Below are positions 46,074-54,577 of a DNA stretch of 64,000 nt, piece by piece. The DNA is from Agaribacillus sp965228415 (GTDB lineage: Bacteria > Bacteroidota > Bacteroidia > Cytophagales > Cyclobacteriaceae): assembly GCA_965228415.1 (NCBI GenBank), contig OZ245814.1, positions 5,642,001 to 5,706,000 of the forward strand. The letters run 5' to 3'. Below the pieces are notes generated by a model, which saw only the letters and a list, made by a program, of their open reading frames with translations, was not told where the DNA came from and did not search any database. Within the stretch, counting starts at the first letter, position 1; every line of letters begins with the position of its first letter. The translations under genes were made by a program, and so were the position numbers.

Positions 46074-47360
46074 ATGATTGCCTCTTTATACGAAAAATTT
46101 TTAACCACCACAGGCGCCTCAACCGATACCAGAAATATTAAATCCGGTAACATCTTTTTTGCATTAAAAGGACCAAACTTCGATGCCAATAAATTTGCCA
46201 AAGCCGCACTGGAACAAGGTGCGAAATATGCGGTGATTGACGACCCGAAGCATAACCTGGATGATCGATATATACTGGTAGACGATACCCTGAAAGCACT
46301 GCAGGATTTAGCCATACATCATCGTGCACAGCTTCAGATCCCGGTTATCGGCATTACCGGTTCAAATGGGAAAACAACCACCAAGGAATTGATCTATGAA
46401 GTGCTTAGCAAAAAGTTTGTGGCCTTCGCTACTGCCGGGAATTTGAATAATCATATTGGTGTCCCGTTGTCAGTGCTGTCCGTCGACGCCAAGACAGAAA
46501 TAGCGGTTATCGAGATGGGGGCCAACAAAGTGGGAGACATTGCCGAACTCTGTGAAATTGCCCAGCCAACACATGGGCTTATCACCAACATCGGCAAAGC
46601 ACATATTGAAGGGTTTGGTGGTTTTGAAGGTGTCATCAGGGGTAAAAGCGAGTTGTATCAGTATCTGATTGATCACAACGGCAAGGTATTTATCAATTCC
46701 CAGAATGAAATATTGAATAGCATGGCCAAAAGATTTGAAAGGCCTTATTTTTATCCCGCCTATTCTGATTACTATCACTGTGAACTGGTAACCGCTGATC
46801 CATTCCTGGTAATAAAGTCCGATAAAGGTAACTTGATCGAAACCAATTTGGTCGGCAAATATAATTTTGAAAATATAGCTGCCGCTCTTTGTATAGGTAA
46901 ATTTTTCGAGGTAGATGACAAAAAAGCTAACAGGGCTATCAGCAAGTACACGCCTACCAACAACCGCTCCCAGATTATAAAGAAGGGAAACAACATGTTA
47001 ATTCTGGATGCTTACAATGCAAATCCCGTATCCATGAAAGCGGCCATAGAAAATATTGCAGAAATGGAAGCCAGCAACAAGGTGGTAATCCTTGGTGACA
47101 TGAACGAGCTGGGAGAAATAAGTGAGGAAGAACATTACAGGGTTGGTGAATTAACCAAAGACGATCGCTTTAATAAAGTGATATTCTGCGGGGAAAAGAT
47201 ACTGGCCGCCAAAAACGCTAATCCAAATTCTACCTATTTTAAAGAAAAAGATCAGTTAATTGATTATTTACATCAAAATCCGTTCGACAAGGCGCTGATA
47301 CTCATTAAAGCTTCAAGAAGCCTGGGCCTGGAACAACTGGCTGAAGAAATAAAAAAATAG
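46074..47360 (+). CDS. murF: UDP-N-acetylmuramoyl-tripeptide--D-alanyl-D-alanine ligase
   Basis: A 428-residue Mur ligase: N-terminal UDP-binding domain (TDTRNIKSGNIFFALKGPNFDANKF), ATP loop GITGSNGKTTTKELI (about 93-107), NLNNHIGVPLSVL, EMGANKVGDIAEL and a C-terminal domain with LDAYNANPVSMKAAI. The GITGSNGKTTTKE form and DAYNANP are characteristic of MurF. It adds D-Ala-D-Ala to the peptidoglycan precursor in the cytosol. It stands apart from other mur genes. A TATATTTG -7-like element lies at 45986-45993. Confidence 0.95.
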   Translation: MIASLYEKFLTTTGASTDTRNIKSGNIFFALKGPNFDANKFAKAALEQGAKYAVIDDPKHNLDDRYILVDDTLKALQDLAIHHRAQLQIPVIGITGSNGKTTTKELIYEVLSKKFVAFATAGNLNNHIGVPLSVLSVDAKTEIAVIEMGANKVGDIAELCEIAQPTHGLITNIGKAHIEGFGGFEGVIRGKSELYQYLIDHNGKVFINSQNEILNSMAKRFERPYFYPAYSDYYHCELVTADPFLVIKSDKGNLIETNLVGKYNFENIAAALCIGKFFEVDDKKANRAISKYTPTNNRSQIIKKGNNMLILDAYNANPVSMKAAIENIAEMEASNKVVILGDMNELGEISEEEHYRVGELTKDDRFNKVIFCGEKILAAKNANPNSTYFKEKDQLIDYLHQNPFDKALILIKASRSLGLEQLAEEIKK

Positions 47361-47469
47361 CAGTTATTTGACTTTTATCTCCCTCTTTCTGCAACTTTAG
47401 ATTTAATCGTAGAAAATCCCTTGATTTCTAACCGATTACTGGCGTATTTTAGGTAGAACCATTTATCAA

Positions 47470-48516
47470 ATGGCCTTAATTAGTAAAAAGAAAATCGCAT
47501 TTAAAGTAAGCCCCCGCTTAAGAAAATATCTGCAAATACACGACCGGGAGCTCAACCTTCCTATCCAGTACAACGATCTGCTCCGTTATAACAACTCCAT
47601 TGCCTTATACGATCACTGGGGAGAAGATACGTTGTGGGAAACCGTTTTTTACAGCGCCTCCGACATGGAGCATATACATTATCAGTTAAAAAATATTTAT
47701 GCTATTTTGAAAGCCGATGGCGACCTGTCGGTAATGGAGCACTTGTTTATTGAAAGAGTTGATGTCTGCGTATATGGCAATACACAACCTTTCCGTATTC
47801 GGGTGGTCAATCGGATTAATGATAATTTCGATTACTTTTATATTAAAAATGCAGATGCTTCCCGGGTTTATGGACTGGAACTGGAGCATTTACTTTCACC
47901 AAACAGAATCAGGTATATTGTTAACAGGGAGACCTTAATCGAGGAACACATTGTCGGTATTCCCGGCGATCAATTTATTAAACACCACCTGCAGGACAAA
48001 AGGCTCAATGAGGTGCGCTTATCCAAAGAATTTGTCAAATTCAATGAGCGCTGTTTTGTCAGGCTGTTGGGAGACATGCATTCCAGCAACTTCGTCATAG
48101 ACATTACCCCCGATTTTGAGGAAATTCACTACCGGATCCGCGCTATCGATTTTGACCAACAATCCTATGAAGGCAGAAAAGCCATCTACATGCCAAAATA
48201 TTTTAAGCAAAATAACCCCATTATTGCGGTTGGCATGAAGCATATGACACCGGAGACCATGCGGCAATATCAAAAAGAAGAAAGAACCCTTATTGCCGAC
48301 CGCATTAAAGCGTCAAGATATGTGATCAAGGATTTGTTTGACGCTATGGAAAAGGATACCATTTCTTTACCTGAACATGTGGAAAGCCTCAAAGAGGAGT
48401 TAGCGGAGTTTTATCAGGAACCCACGTTTCAGCGCTGTCGTACGATGGGTGAATTAGTGAAGAAAAGCCTCAAAATGGCGCTCAGAAAGAGTTTTAGAAA
48501 GACAGACTATTCATAA
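47470..48516 (+). CDS. uncharacterised protein with kinase-like catalytic-loop pattern
   Basis: A 348-residue cytosolic protein with no family name that I can give. Several stretches line up with the aminoglycoside-phosphotransferase/protein-kinase-like fold: a beta-strand lysine followed by a helix (YFYIKNADASRVYGLELEHL, K126), a hinge-like IEEHIVGIPGD (158-167), GDMHSSN (201-207, compare GDxHxxN) and AIDFDQ (225-230, compare IDFD/IDWE). These would be the catalytic loop and the metal-binding Asp. The basic C-terminus is helical. The proposal is pattern-based. The gene lies alone between murF and dps. Confidence 0.6.
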   Translation: MALISKKKIAFKVSPRLRKYLQIHDRELNLPIQYNDLLRYNNSIALYDHWGEDTLWETVFYSASDMEHIHYQLKNIYAILKADGDLSVMEHLFIERVDVCVYGNTQPFRIRVVNRINDNFDYFYIKNADASRVYGLELEHLLSPNRIRYIVNRETLIEEHIVGIPGDQFIKHHLQDKRLNEVRLSKEFVKFNERCFVRLLGDMHSSNFVIDITPDFEEIHYRIRAIDFDQQSYEGRKAIYMPKYFKQNNPIIAVGMKHMTPETMRQYQKEERTLIADRIKASRYVIKDLFDAMEKDTISLPEHVESLKEELAEFYQEPTFQRCRTMGELVKKSLKMALRKSFRKTDYS

Positions 48517-48558
48517 ATTCCCGAATCAGCCAGCTCAAAATCACGGCCAATTAATCAT

Positions 48559-48573
48559 ATAGATATTATCTAT
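48559..48573. promoter_or_regulatory. OxyR-like operator half upstream of dps
   Basis: ATAG-ATATTAT-CTAT fits the OxyR consensus half ATAGntnnnanCTAT at every defined position and is a perfect 6-bp-arm palindrome with a 3-base centre. It lies 88 bases before the dps ATG. A second full half-site at the usual spacing is not present, only a degenerate CTAT-rich stretch. Confidence 0.5.
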
Positions 48574-48660
48574 GTCTATATATAAACTATAGATCGGATT
48601 TATTGTCCGTTCCCGGCTCCGCTCCGTTTATTCTTATAACAAACAATTAAAATAGTAGTT

Positions 48661-49134
48661 ATGGCGAATTTGAATTTAATCGGACTAGAAACAGAAAAAG
48701 CAAGAAAAATTGCGGAACAGCTGAATTTCTTATTATCAGATCTTCAGATATATTATCAAAATCTAAGGGGTTTTCATTGGAACATACAGGGACCTGAATT
48801 CTTTGACCTTCATCAAAAATTTGAGGAACTGTATTCGGTTACCGCCGAGCAGATTGACGAAATCGCAGAGCGTGTGTTGGCGTTGGAAGAAACCCCGTTT
48901 CACTCTTTTGAAGACTACATTATCAACTCGGGCATCAAGGCAAAAACAGGTGTGCATGACGCGAAGGTGGCCGTGGAGACGATTTCTTCAAATCTAAAGA
49001 GTCTCATTATCAGGGAGAAGGAGATTCTTAAACTGGCTAGTGATGCGGATGATGAGGGTACAGCCTCGTTGGTTTCTGACATGATAAAAATGCATGAAAA
49101 GAATAGCTGGATGTATAGAGCATGGTTGAAATAG
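48661..49134 (+). CDS. dps: Dps-family DNA-protection/ferritin-like protein
   Basis: A 157-residue four-helix protein. The ferroxidase-site segments are present: QIYYQNLRGFHWNIQGPEFFDLHQKFEELY (histidine and acidic ligands, about 29-60) and IDEIAERVLALEETPFHSF. Dps dodecamers store iron oxidised by peroxide and shield DNA. The upstream OxyR-like site suits peroxide induction. A long-loop terminator follows. Confidence 0.94.
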   Translation: MANLNLIGLETEKARKIAEQLNFLLSDLQIYYQNLRGFHWNIQGPEFFDLHQKFEELYSVTAEQIDEIAERVLALEETPFHSFEDYIINSGIKAKTGVHDAKVAVETISSNLKSLIIREKEILKLASDADDEGTASLVSDMIKMHEKNSWMYRAWLK

Positions 49135-49149
49135 TTCAGTAAATAAGTT

Positions 49150-49205
49150 AATTGCAGTAGTCGCCGGAGATTAGGTTGATTGTGGGAAGGCTACTGCAAT
49201 TTTTT
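49150..49205 (+). terminator. terminator between dps and asnB
   Basis: AATTGCAGTAG (49150-49160) and CTACTGCAATT (49191-49201): a perfect 11-bp stem with a 30-base loop, followed by TTTT that runs into the end of the converging asnB gene. Confidence 0.7.
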
Positions 49206-51105
49206 ACATGTATTTTTTCCACCAGGACTGAAAAACTATCAATGCCCAGATCCGGGCGTGGACATCTTCGGGGTTATTTGAGAATAGTTTTTGCTTTAAC
49301 TGCCTGATTCCCGCGTAATCAAAAATTCCCTGGTTTTCAATAAATTTTTCTTCCAGTAAGTCATTTTCAATAAGCGATCTCAGGTCATTTCTGAACCACT
49401 TCAAGAGCGGTACTTCAAAACCGTGTTTAGGCCGTTTATACAATTCCGAAGGTAAAATATCCCTGAATGCATCCTGGAGAATACGTTTTTTCATCCGGGC
49501 ATTAATTTTGGAATCTTCCGGCAGGGTAAAAGCGAAATTGACAACATGATGGTCGAGGAATGGAACCCTGACCTCAAGACTATTGGCCATTGACATAAGA
49601 TCCACTTTGGTTAACATGTCATTGGTGAGCACCAGTTGCATATCGGTATATAATACATCATTGATGCTGCCCTTTCCATTGAAGCCTTTCAGAATATGTT
49701 GCTTACGCTGTTGGAACTCTTCCATCCCTATTTTGGCCCTGACATCAGCGCTTAAAATTGATAAGGCCTCCAAATCGCTGGCTATCGCCGCCCATTGCCA
49801 GTAACGCTCCCGGTCATCCAGCTTCATGCCCCTGGCAAATCGCTGAAATTGCCTGACCTTATTGCCCAGGGGATTGCTTCTTGATTTAGGCAAAGCATTC
49901 CATAGGGGTAAAAGGGACTTGATCGCTTGCGCGGCTGTTCCTCCTTCAATGGCCCGAAAAGCCGCCTGGTGTTTGTTGTACCCGGAAAACACTTCATCCG
50001 CTCCATCTCCTGAAAGGGCTACCGTCGCTGTTTTTCTGGTATTTTTGCTTAAAATATAGACCGGAATTGCCGAGGAGTCCGCAAAAGGCTCATCCAGGTA
50101 TTCTAGAATATCAAACAGGTGATCATATAAATCACGGTTAGAGAGCGAAAATACAGTGTGGTGCGTATTGAATTTTTTTGCTACTGCGTTCGCATATTTT
50201 GTTTCATCAAAAAAGGGCTCATCGCGATATCCTATCGAAAATGTATTGAGATGATCCCGATGCCTGGCGGCCAATGCGGTGATCACGGAAGAATCAATAC
50301 CACCACTTAAAAATGCACCCAGTGGCACATCTGATACCAGTCTTCTTTTTACCGAATCATCCAGTAACTCAATTAACCGGGCCTTTTGTTGTTCATAATT
50401 AAGCTTATCCGGATTCAGGTGGTCTTTGTGATAGGGAATTTGATAATATTGATTGATGCTGACTGCTCTATCCTTGATTTTTAGATAGTGCCCAGGCATT
50501 AATTTTTTGACACTACCAAAAATAGTGTTAGGGGCAGGGATATAGTTGAATTGTAAGTATTGATATAAAGAAGTATGATCAATTGACTTTTCAATACCAT
50601 AGGATAGCAGGGACTTCATCTCAGAGGCAAATATGACCTTGTCTTCATCCTGGTAATAAAGCAGGGGTTTAATGCCCATGCGATCTCTGGCTATAAACAG
50701 TGAGTTTTCTTCTTTATCATAAATGGCAAACGCAAAAAAACCGTTTAATTTTTCCAGGCAACGTTCTTTTTCGCGGATGTAAAGGTTGAGTAATACCTCT
50801 GTATCTGATTTGGACCGGAGATTAATTCCCTGATTTACCAGTTCCTCGCCAAGCTTTTGATAATTATAAATTTCGCCATTGAAAACAATACAAAACCGGC
50901 CTGTTTCATCTTTCATGGGTTGGTTGCCGTCAGCTGATGTATCAATGATCGACAGTCGCCGATGTCCTATTCCGGCAAAATATTCGGTGTACATGCCCTG
51001 ATGGTCGGGCCCCCGTTTTTCCAGAGCAGCCGTTGCCCGCGCCAGGTTGATCATATTGAACCTGCCGACTTCATTAAATGCCAATATTCCGGTTATGCCA
51101 CACAT
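49204..51105 (-). CDS. asnB: asparagine synthase (glutamine-hydrolysing)
   Basis: A 633-residue protein starting MCGITG, so Cys2 is the N-terminal nucleophile of the class II glutaminase domain (about 1-200, with RRLSIID, FNGEIYN). The synthetase domain has the PP-loop FLSGGIDSS (about 255-263) and LSGDGADEVFSGY. It forms asparagine from aspartate, ATP and glutamine. The length fits AsnB of Bacteroidota. It is a single gene, divergent from an NlpC/P60 gene. Confidence 0.94.
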   Translation of the reverse strand: MCGITGILAFNEVGRFNMINLARATAALEKRGPDHQGMYTEYFAGIGHRRLSIIDTSADGNQPMKDETGRFCIVFNGEIYNYQKLGEELVNQGINLRSKSDTEVLLNLYIREKERCLEKLNGFFAFAIYDKEENSLFIARDRMGIKPLLYYQDEDKVIFASEMKSLLSYGIEKSIDHTSLYQYLQFNYIPAPNTIFGSVKKLMPGHYLKIKDRAVSINQYYQIPYHKDHLNPDKLNYEQQKARLIELLDDSVKRRLVSDVPLGAFLSGGIDSSVITALAARHRDHLNTFSIGYRDEPFFDETKYANAVAKKFNTHHTVFSLSNRDLYDHLFDILEYLDEPFADSSAIPVYILSKNTRKTATVALSGDGADEVFSGYNKHQAAFRAIEGGTAAQAIKSLLPLWNALPKSRSNPLGNKVRQFQRFARGMKLDDRERYWQWAAIASDLEALSILSADVRAKIGMEEFQQRKQHILKGFNGKGSINDVLYTDMQLVLTNDMLTKVDLMSMANSLEVRVPFLDHHVVNFAFTLPEDSKINARMKKRILQDAFRDILPSELYKRPKHGFEVPLLKWFRNDLRSLIENDLLEEKFIENQGIFDYAGIRQLKQKLFSNNPEDVHARIWALIVFQSWWKKYM

Positions 51106-51240
51106 AAAATATCCTCCACAAAAATGTTAAAATTCAGGATATTTACTAATTAATTTCCTGTATTAAACCATACATTTATCAAATTAAACTATATTTAACC
51201 ACATCATTCTTCGTTAACTATTTGTTTAACTGTCAAATGT

Positions 51241-51738
51241 ATGATGTGCTCAAAACCTTTCTTATTCATCAAATCCCACTACATAATTGCATTGATACTA
51301 TTGGTATCAGCCGGCTGCGCTGCCAACCGGAAGATAACCGTACGGGAGCAAAAGGTGAATAAAATAATTAATACTTCCAGAACATTTATGGGGACGCCTT
51401 ACCGCTACGGGGGTACCAGTTCCGGGGGGATGGATTGTTCAGGTTTGTTATTAATCTCTTTTAAGTCTGCGGATGTGTCCCTGCCACGCAGTGCCCGGGA
51501 GCAGAGTAAAATAGGGAAGCCGGTAAGCATACAACAGCTGCGGCGAGGGGATTTGGTCTTTTTTGCCACCAAAAAAAGGGGGCGTAAAGTTTCCCACGCG
51601 GGCTTAGTGACGGAGATAAAAGGGAAGCGATCGGTAAAATTCATTCATGCCTCGTCGTCACGAGGGGTGATAGAAGATAATTTATATTCCAGTTATTATA
51701 AAAAGGCTTTTGTAAAAGCGCGAAGGCCGGTTTTTTGA
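51241..51738 (+). CDS. NlpC/P60 lipoprotein, cell-wall endopeptidase
   Basis: A 165-residue lipoprotein (lipobox VSAGC, C26). The C40 papain-like triad is complete: C66 in GGMDCSGLL, H119 in KVSHAGLV and H136 in FIHASSS. Such enzymes cut D-Glu-meso-DAP peptide bonds. Outer-membrane anchoring suggests a role in wall turnover (Spr/MepS-like). It lies 70 bases before tRNA-Ala(GGC). Confidence 0.9.
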   Translation: MMCSKPFLFIKSHYIIALILLVSAGCAANRKITVREQKVNKIINTSRTFMGTPYRYGGTSSGGMDCSGLLLISFKSADVSLPRSAREQSKIGKPVSIQQLRRGDLVFFATKKRGRKVSHAGLVTEIKGKRSVKFIHASSSRGVIEDNLYSSYYKKAFVKARRPVF

Positions 51739-51808
51739 TTTAAAAAAATTAGATATATTTGCCAACCCATTGGTAATTTTATAAAAATTCCAATGCAACC
51801 AAAAATAG

Positions 51809-51882
51809 GGGGCCATAGCTCAGTTGGCTAGAGTGCTTGACTGGCAGTCAAGAGGTCGGGGGTTCGAATCCCCCTGGCTCCA
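51809..51882 (+). tRNA. tRNA-Ala (GGC), integration site of the island
   Basis: Complete cloverleaf: acceptor GGGGCCA/TGGCTCC with the G3-U70 alanine identity pair, anticodon stem CTTGA/TCAAG, loop CTGGCAG (anticodon GGC), T arm GGGGG-TTCGAAT-CCCCC. A TATATTTG -7-like element lies at 51754-51761. From the anticodon loop to one base past its discriminator, the sequence is repeated exactly at 62100-62142. The gene is intact, as expected when the incoming element restores the 3' half. Confidence 0.95.
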
Positions 51883-51883
51883 C
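51841..51883. repeat. attL: 43-bp direct repeat inside tRNA-Ala
   Basis: From the first base of the anticodon loop (C at 51841) through the T arm and acceptor to the C after the discriminator. It is identical over 43 bases to 62100-62142. Flanking bases differ on both sides (A/C before, G/A after), so the repeat is exactly bounded. Confidence 0.85.
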
Positions 51884-51893
51884 GTTGATAATC

Positions 51894-51931
51894 AGCCACT
51901 TGCAATGTTAAAATTGTGGGTGGCTTTTTTT
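51894..51931 (+). terminator. terminator after tRNA-Ala, island-borne
   Basis: AGCCAC (51894-51899) and GTGGCT (51920-51925) followed by seven T in all. It lies inside the island's left end. The ancestral terminator of the tRNA is probably the one now at 62146-62174. Confidence 0.75.
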
Positions 51932-52246
51932 GTTGAGGGGAATTTGCTCGTTTTTGCTCCCTTTTTTTGAAGCTCAAATGGATAATTACTGATGCTGCAT
52001 TGAAGAGACAAACCCTGATATAATTAAATCAGATTTTAAAGCACTCCTGATGTCATCAAGTTTTGCTACCTCTAATTTCTTGGAACATAATTTCGTTCCA
52101 TAACGAGCGACCTGTATTTGGCTGTTAGACGAAAGTCGTTGCGCAATCCACACTTTTTTTAAAGAAAAAAATATATATTGATATGGGTAGTTGTAATTGG
52201 GAGATGTATGGTAGATTTATCCAAAACCTTTTTTAACTAAAAAGCA
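51932..52246. other. 315-base leader region of the island
   Basis: No gene seen. It holds an inverted repeat TGGAAC/GTTCCA (52081-52100) and adjoining arms AACGA (52102-52106) and TCGTT (52136-52140). The promoter of the channel operon should lie here, but I found no full -33/-7 match. Confidence 0.35.
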
Positions 52247-53044
52247 ATGAAGGAGCGAGATAAACAATACAAAAAAAAAATACTGTCTACTATAAACAAA
52301 GCTGAGAAAGGGAATAGGGGAAGCCGGGTGTTCGACATTTTCATTATGACATTGATAATTCTCAATGTATTGGCAGTGATTGCAGAAACCGTCGAATCCC
52401 TATACCTGCAATATGGAACCTATTTTGATTTCTTTGAATATTTTTCTGTATTTATTTTTTCTATCGAATATATCATTAGACTTTGGACCTGTACCCTTAA
52501 AGAAAAGTATTCACACCCATTATGGGGAAGACTTCGATATATTTTTTCGATTGAAGCCCTCATTGACTTATTCGCTATTCTACCATTTTACCTTCCCCTA
52601 TTTTTTAATATAGACATGCGGATAATTCGAATCCTACGCTTGTTCAGATTAATGAGGATATTTAAATTAGGCAGGTATTCTGTTGCTTTTGGACTGATTG
52701 TAAAGGTAGTAGAAAGAAGAAAAGAAGAGTTAATGATTACCATTACCCTTGTTTTCGTACTGATACTCATCTCTTCAAGTCTCATGTATTATATAGAGCA
52801 TGAAATTCAGCCGGAAGCATTTACAAGCATTCCCGCTACTATGTGGTGGTCGGTAGCAACGCTCACCACTGTAGGGTATGGAGATGTATACCCGGTAACC
52901 CCCCTTGGAAAGATTCTCGCAGCATTTATTGCCATATTGGGGATAGGTATTTTCGCTCTTCCGGCAGGGATATTGGCAGGAGGATTTGAAAATGAGATTT
53001 CTAAAAGGGATAGAAATAAGTCAAATAATAAAGAGGAAGAATGA
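52247..53044 (+). CDS. voltage-gated potassium channel protein
   Basis: A 265-residue six-helix ion channel subunit. S1-S3 lie at about 28-120. S4 carries regularly spaced arginines (R125, R128, R131, R134, R137 in MRIIRILRLFRLMRIFKLGR). The pore helix and selectivity filter TLTTVGYGDVYP (206-217) fit K+, and S6 ends in a polar, lysine-rich cytoplasmic tail. It is the first plus-strand gene of the island; its stop overlaps the start of the aminopropyltransferase-like gene (ATGA, 53041-53044), so the two are translationally coupled. Confidence 0.92.
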   Translation: MKERDKQYKKKILSTINKAEKGNRGSRVFDIFIMTLIILNVLAVIAETVESLYLQYGTYFDFFEYFSVFIFSIEYIIRLWTCTLKEKYSHPLWGRLRYIFSIEALIDLFAILPFYLPLFFNIDMRIIRILRLFRLMRIFKLGRYSVAFGLIVKVVERRKEELMITITLVFVLILISSSLMYYIEHEIQPEAFTSIPATMWWSVATLTTVGYGDVYPVTPLGKILAAFIAILGIGIFALPAGILAGGFENEISKRDRNKSNNKEEE

Positions 53045-54495
53045 GCTCATACAATAAAACCATGGCTTATTTGTTTATTTGCCTTCTGGCTTTTTTATGT
53101 GGTACAATGATAAGCAATCAAATGCATTTTTTTGTGGTATTTGAAGGGGAGCTTTTTTTAGATTGGGTGATTCTGACGGGTATTATGTTGATTGCTGTGA
53201 TATTGGGGCATTTATACCTGCGTGTAAAACCCTTTACCTTAATTGCCTTTCAGATCTGTGTATTGTGTCTTTCAGCAATAGCTTACGAGCTTTCCTTCAT
53301 GGCATATGGCACGGTTCAAATTGCTTCTTTTATACCCTATATAATTATACTTGTCGCTGGTATAGTATTGGGAGTATCTTTGAATGTTATAAGTAAAAAA
53401 GGCTATGAAAGGTATCTGGTTGCAGGAGCATTATTGGTTATGGGCATGCTATTTCAAAAATACCAAGCTGATCGATCGTGGAATATCTACCTGATGGTTT
53501 TTGCGTTGATTGCGTTGTTTTTGCAAAATTACCGAATAATTGAACGAAACCATGCATTGTTATTTATCTTATTCCTTCCTGTCGTTGTCATTTCCATCAT
53601 TTACAACAATACCGCTATCACCAATTTAAGCCAATATCGCTACTATGATAAGGTTGTGTATTCAAAATCTACTCCTTTTCAGCAGATTGATATTACATTG
53701 TGGAAAGGGAATTATTGGTTTTACTATGATAATATAAACCAGTTTAGCTCCATAGATGAATGGCTCTATACCGAGCCCATGGTACATCCTGTCATGGAAT
53801 TATCAGAATCAGATAAAATGGTGCTCGTTATAGGAGGTGAGAATGGCATTATAGCTCGTGAGATATTAAAACATGACGTTGACACGCTCGACATTGTTCC
53901 TATTGATTTTTCATTAATTCAGGTGGCTTCCAATAATCAGTTTTTTACGAAAGTAAACAAGAACGCCTTACTCCAGAACAAGGTAAAAATCCGATATACT
54001 AATGCTTTCAGATATTTATATGCTAACGAAGATAGATATGATGTCATTTTGATTGATGTAGCAGATCCTTTAGATCTGGAGCTCAATCAATATTATAGCA
54101 AAGAATTTTATGAACTTTGCTTCAGATCACTTCACAAGAATGGTTTTTTGGTTACACAAGGTGGAAGCCCCTACTTTGCCACTAAAGCTTTTAGGGCCAT
54201 AGAAAACACCATTTCCGCTTCAAATTTCGCTACTATACCCCTTCACAATCAGGTACTCTCTCTTGGTGAATGGGGATGGATTATCGGATCGAAGAACATG
54301 AATAAAAAAAAACTGCTATCCAAGACCAAATTGTTAAAATTTAACCACATAGATACCCGTTGGATCAATAATGAAGCCATGCAATTATTGGTGTCTTTTG
54401 GGAAACCTCACCTTATTACAGATTCTATTGGAATTAATAGCATTAAAAATCCGGTGATTCATTCCTATTATAAATCCGGAACGTGGAAGTTTTAA
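53041..54495 (+). CDS. membrane-anchored spermidine-synthase-like protein with eroded cofactor motif
   Basis: A 484-residue protein: about six to seven membrane helices (1-190), then a spermidine-synthase-like Rossmann domain. Compared with its paralogue at 56115, the dcSAM-binding GGGDGG is replaced by GGENGI (265-270), and the acidic pair VDLDP is replaced by VPIDF (P287, D289). The IDxxDP motif (D339, D342) and the C-terminal blocks QGGSPY and LHNQVLSLGEWGW are kept. It is therefore a relative that may bind a different nucleotide or have lost aminopropyl transfer. It is coupled to the K+ channel gene upstream and lies 82 bases before the FAD oxidoreductase. Confidence 0.8.
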   Translation: MSSYNKTMAYLFICLLAFLCGTMISNQMHFFVVFEGELFLDWVILTGIMLIAVILGHLYLRVKPFTLIAFQICVLCLSAIAYELSFMAYGTVQIASFIPYIIILVAGIVLGVSLNVISKKGYERYLVAGALLVMGMLFQKYQADRSWNIYLMVFALIALFLQNYRIIERNHALLFILFLPVVVISIIYNNTAITNLSQYRYYDKVVYSKSTPFQQIDITLWKGNYWFYYDNINQFSSIDEWLYTEPMVHPVMELSESDKMVLVIGGENGIIAREILKHDVDTLDIVPIDFSLIQVASNNQFFTKVNKNALLQNKVKIRYTNAFRYLYANEDRYDVILIDVADPLDLELNQYYSKEFYELCFRSLHKNGFLVTQGGSPYFATKAFRAIENTISASNFATIPLHNQVLSLGEWGWIIGSKNMNKKKLLSKTKLLKFNHIDTRWINNEAMQLLVSFGKPHLITDSIGINSIKNPVIHSYYKSGTWKF

Positions 54496-54577
54496 ACATT
54501 TTTATTTTGAAGTAAATTATAGCTAAAGACGTTTTTTTTAAAATCATGCCCATCGTCAACCATTGGAATAGCATTAA

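Noticed and set aside
51809..51882. Calling this tRNA glycine because of GGC-like letters in the loop
   Set aside because: The loop CTGGCAG places GGC at positions 34-36, which reads GCC (Ala), and the G3-U70 pair confirms alanine.
52081..52140. Possible integron attC-like site (paired arms near the island start)
   Set aside because: The arms do not form the GTTRRRY/RYYYAAC core pair and no integron integrase or cassette array is present.
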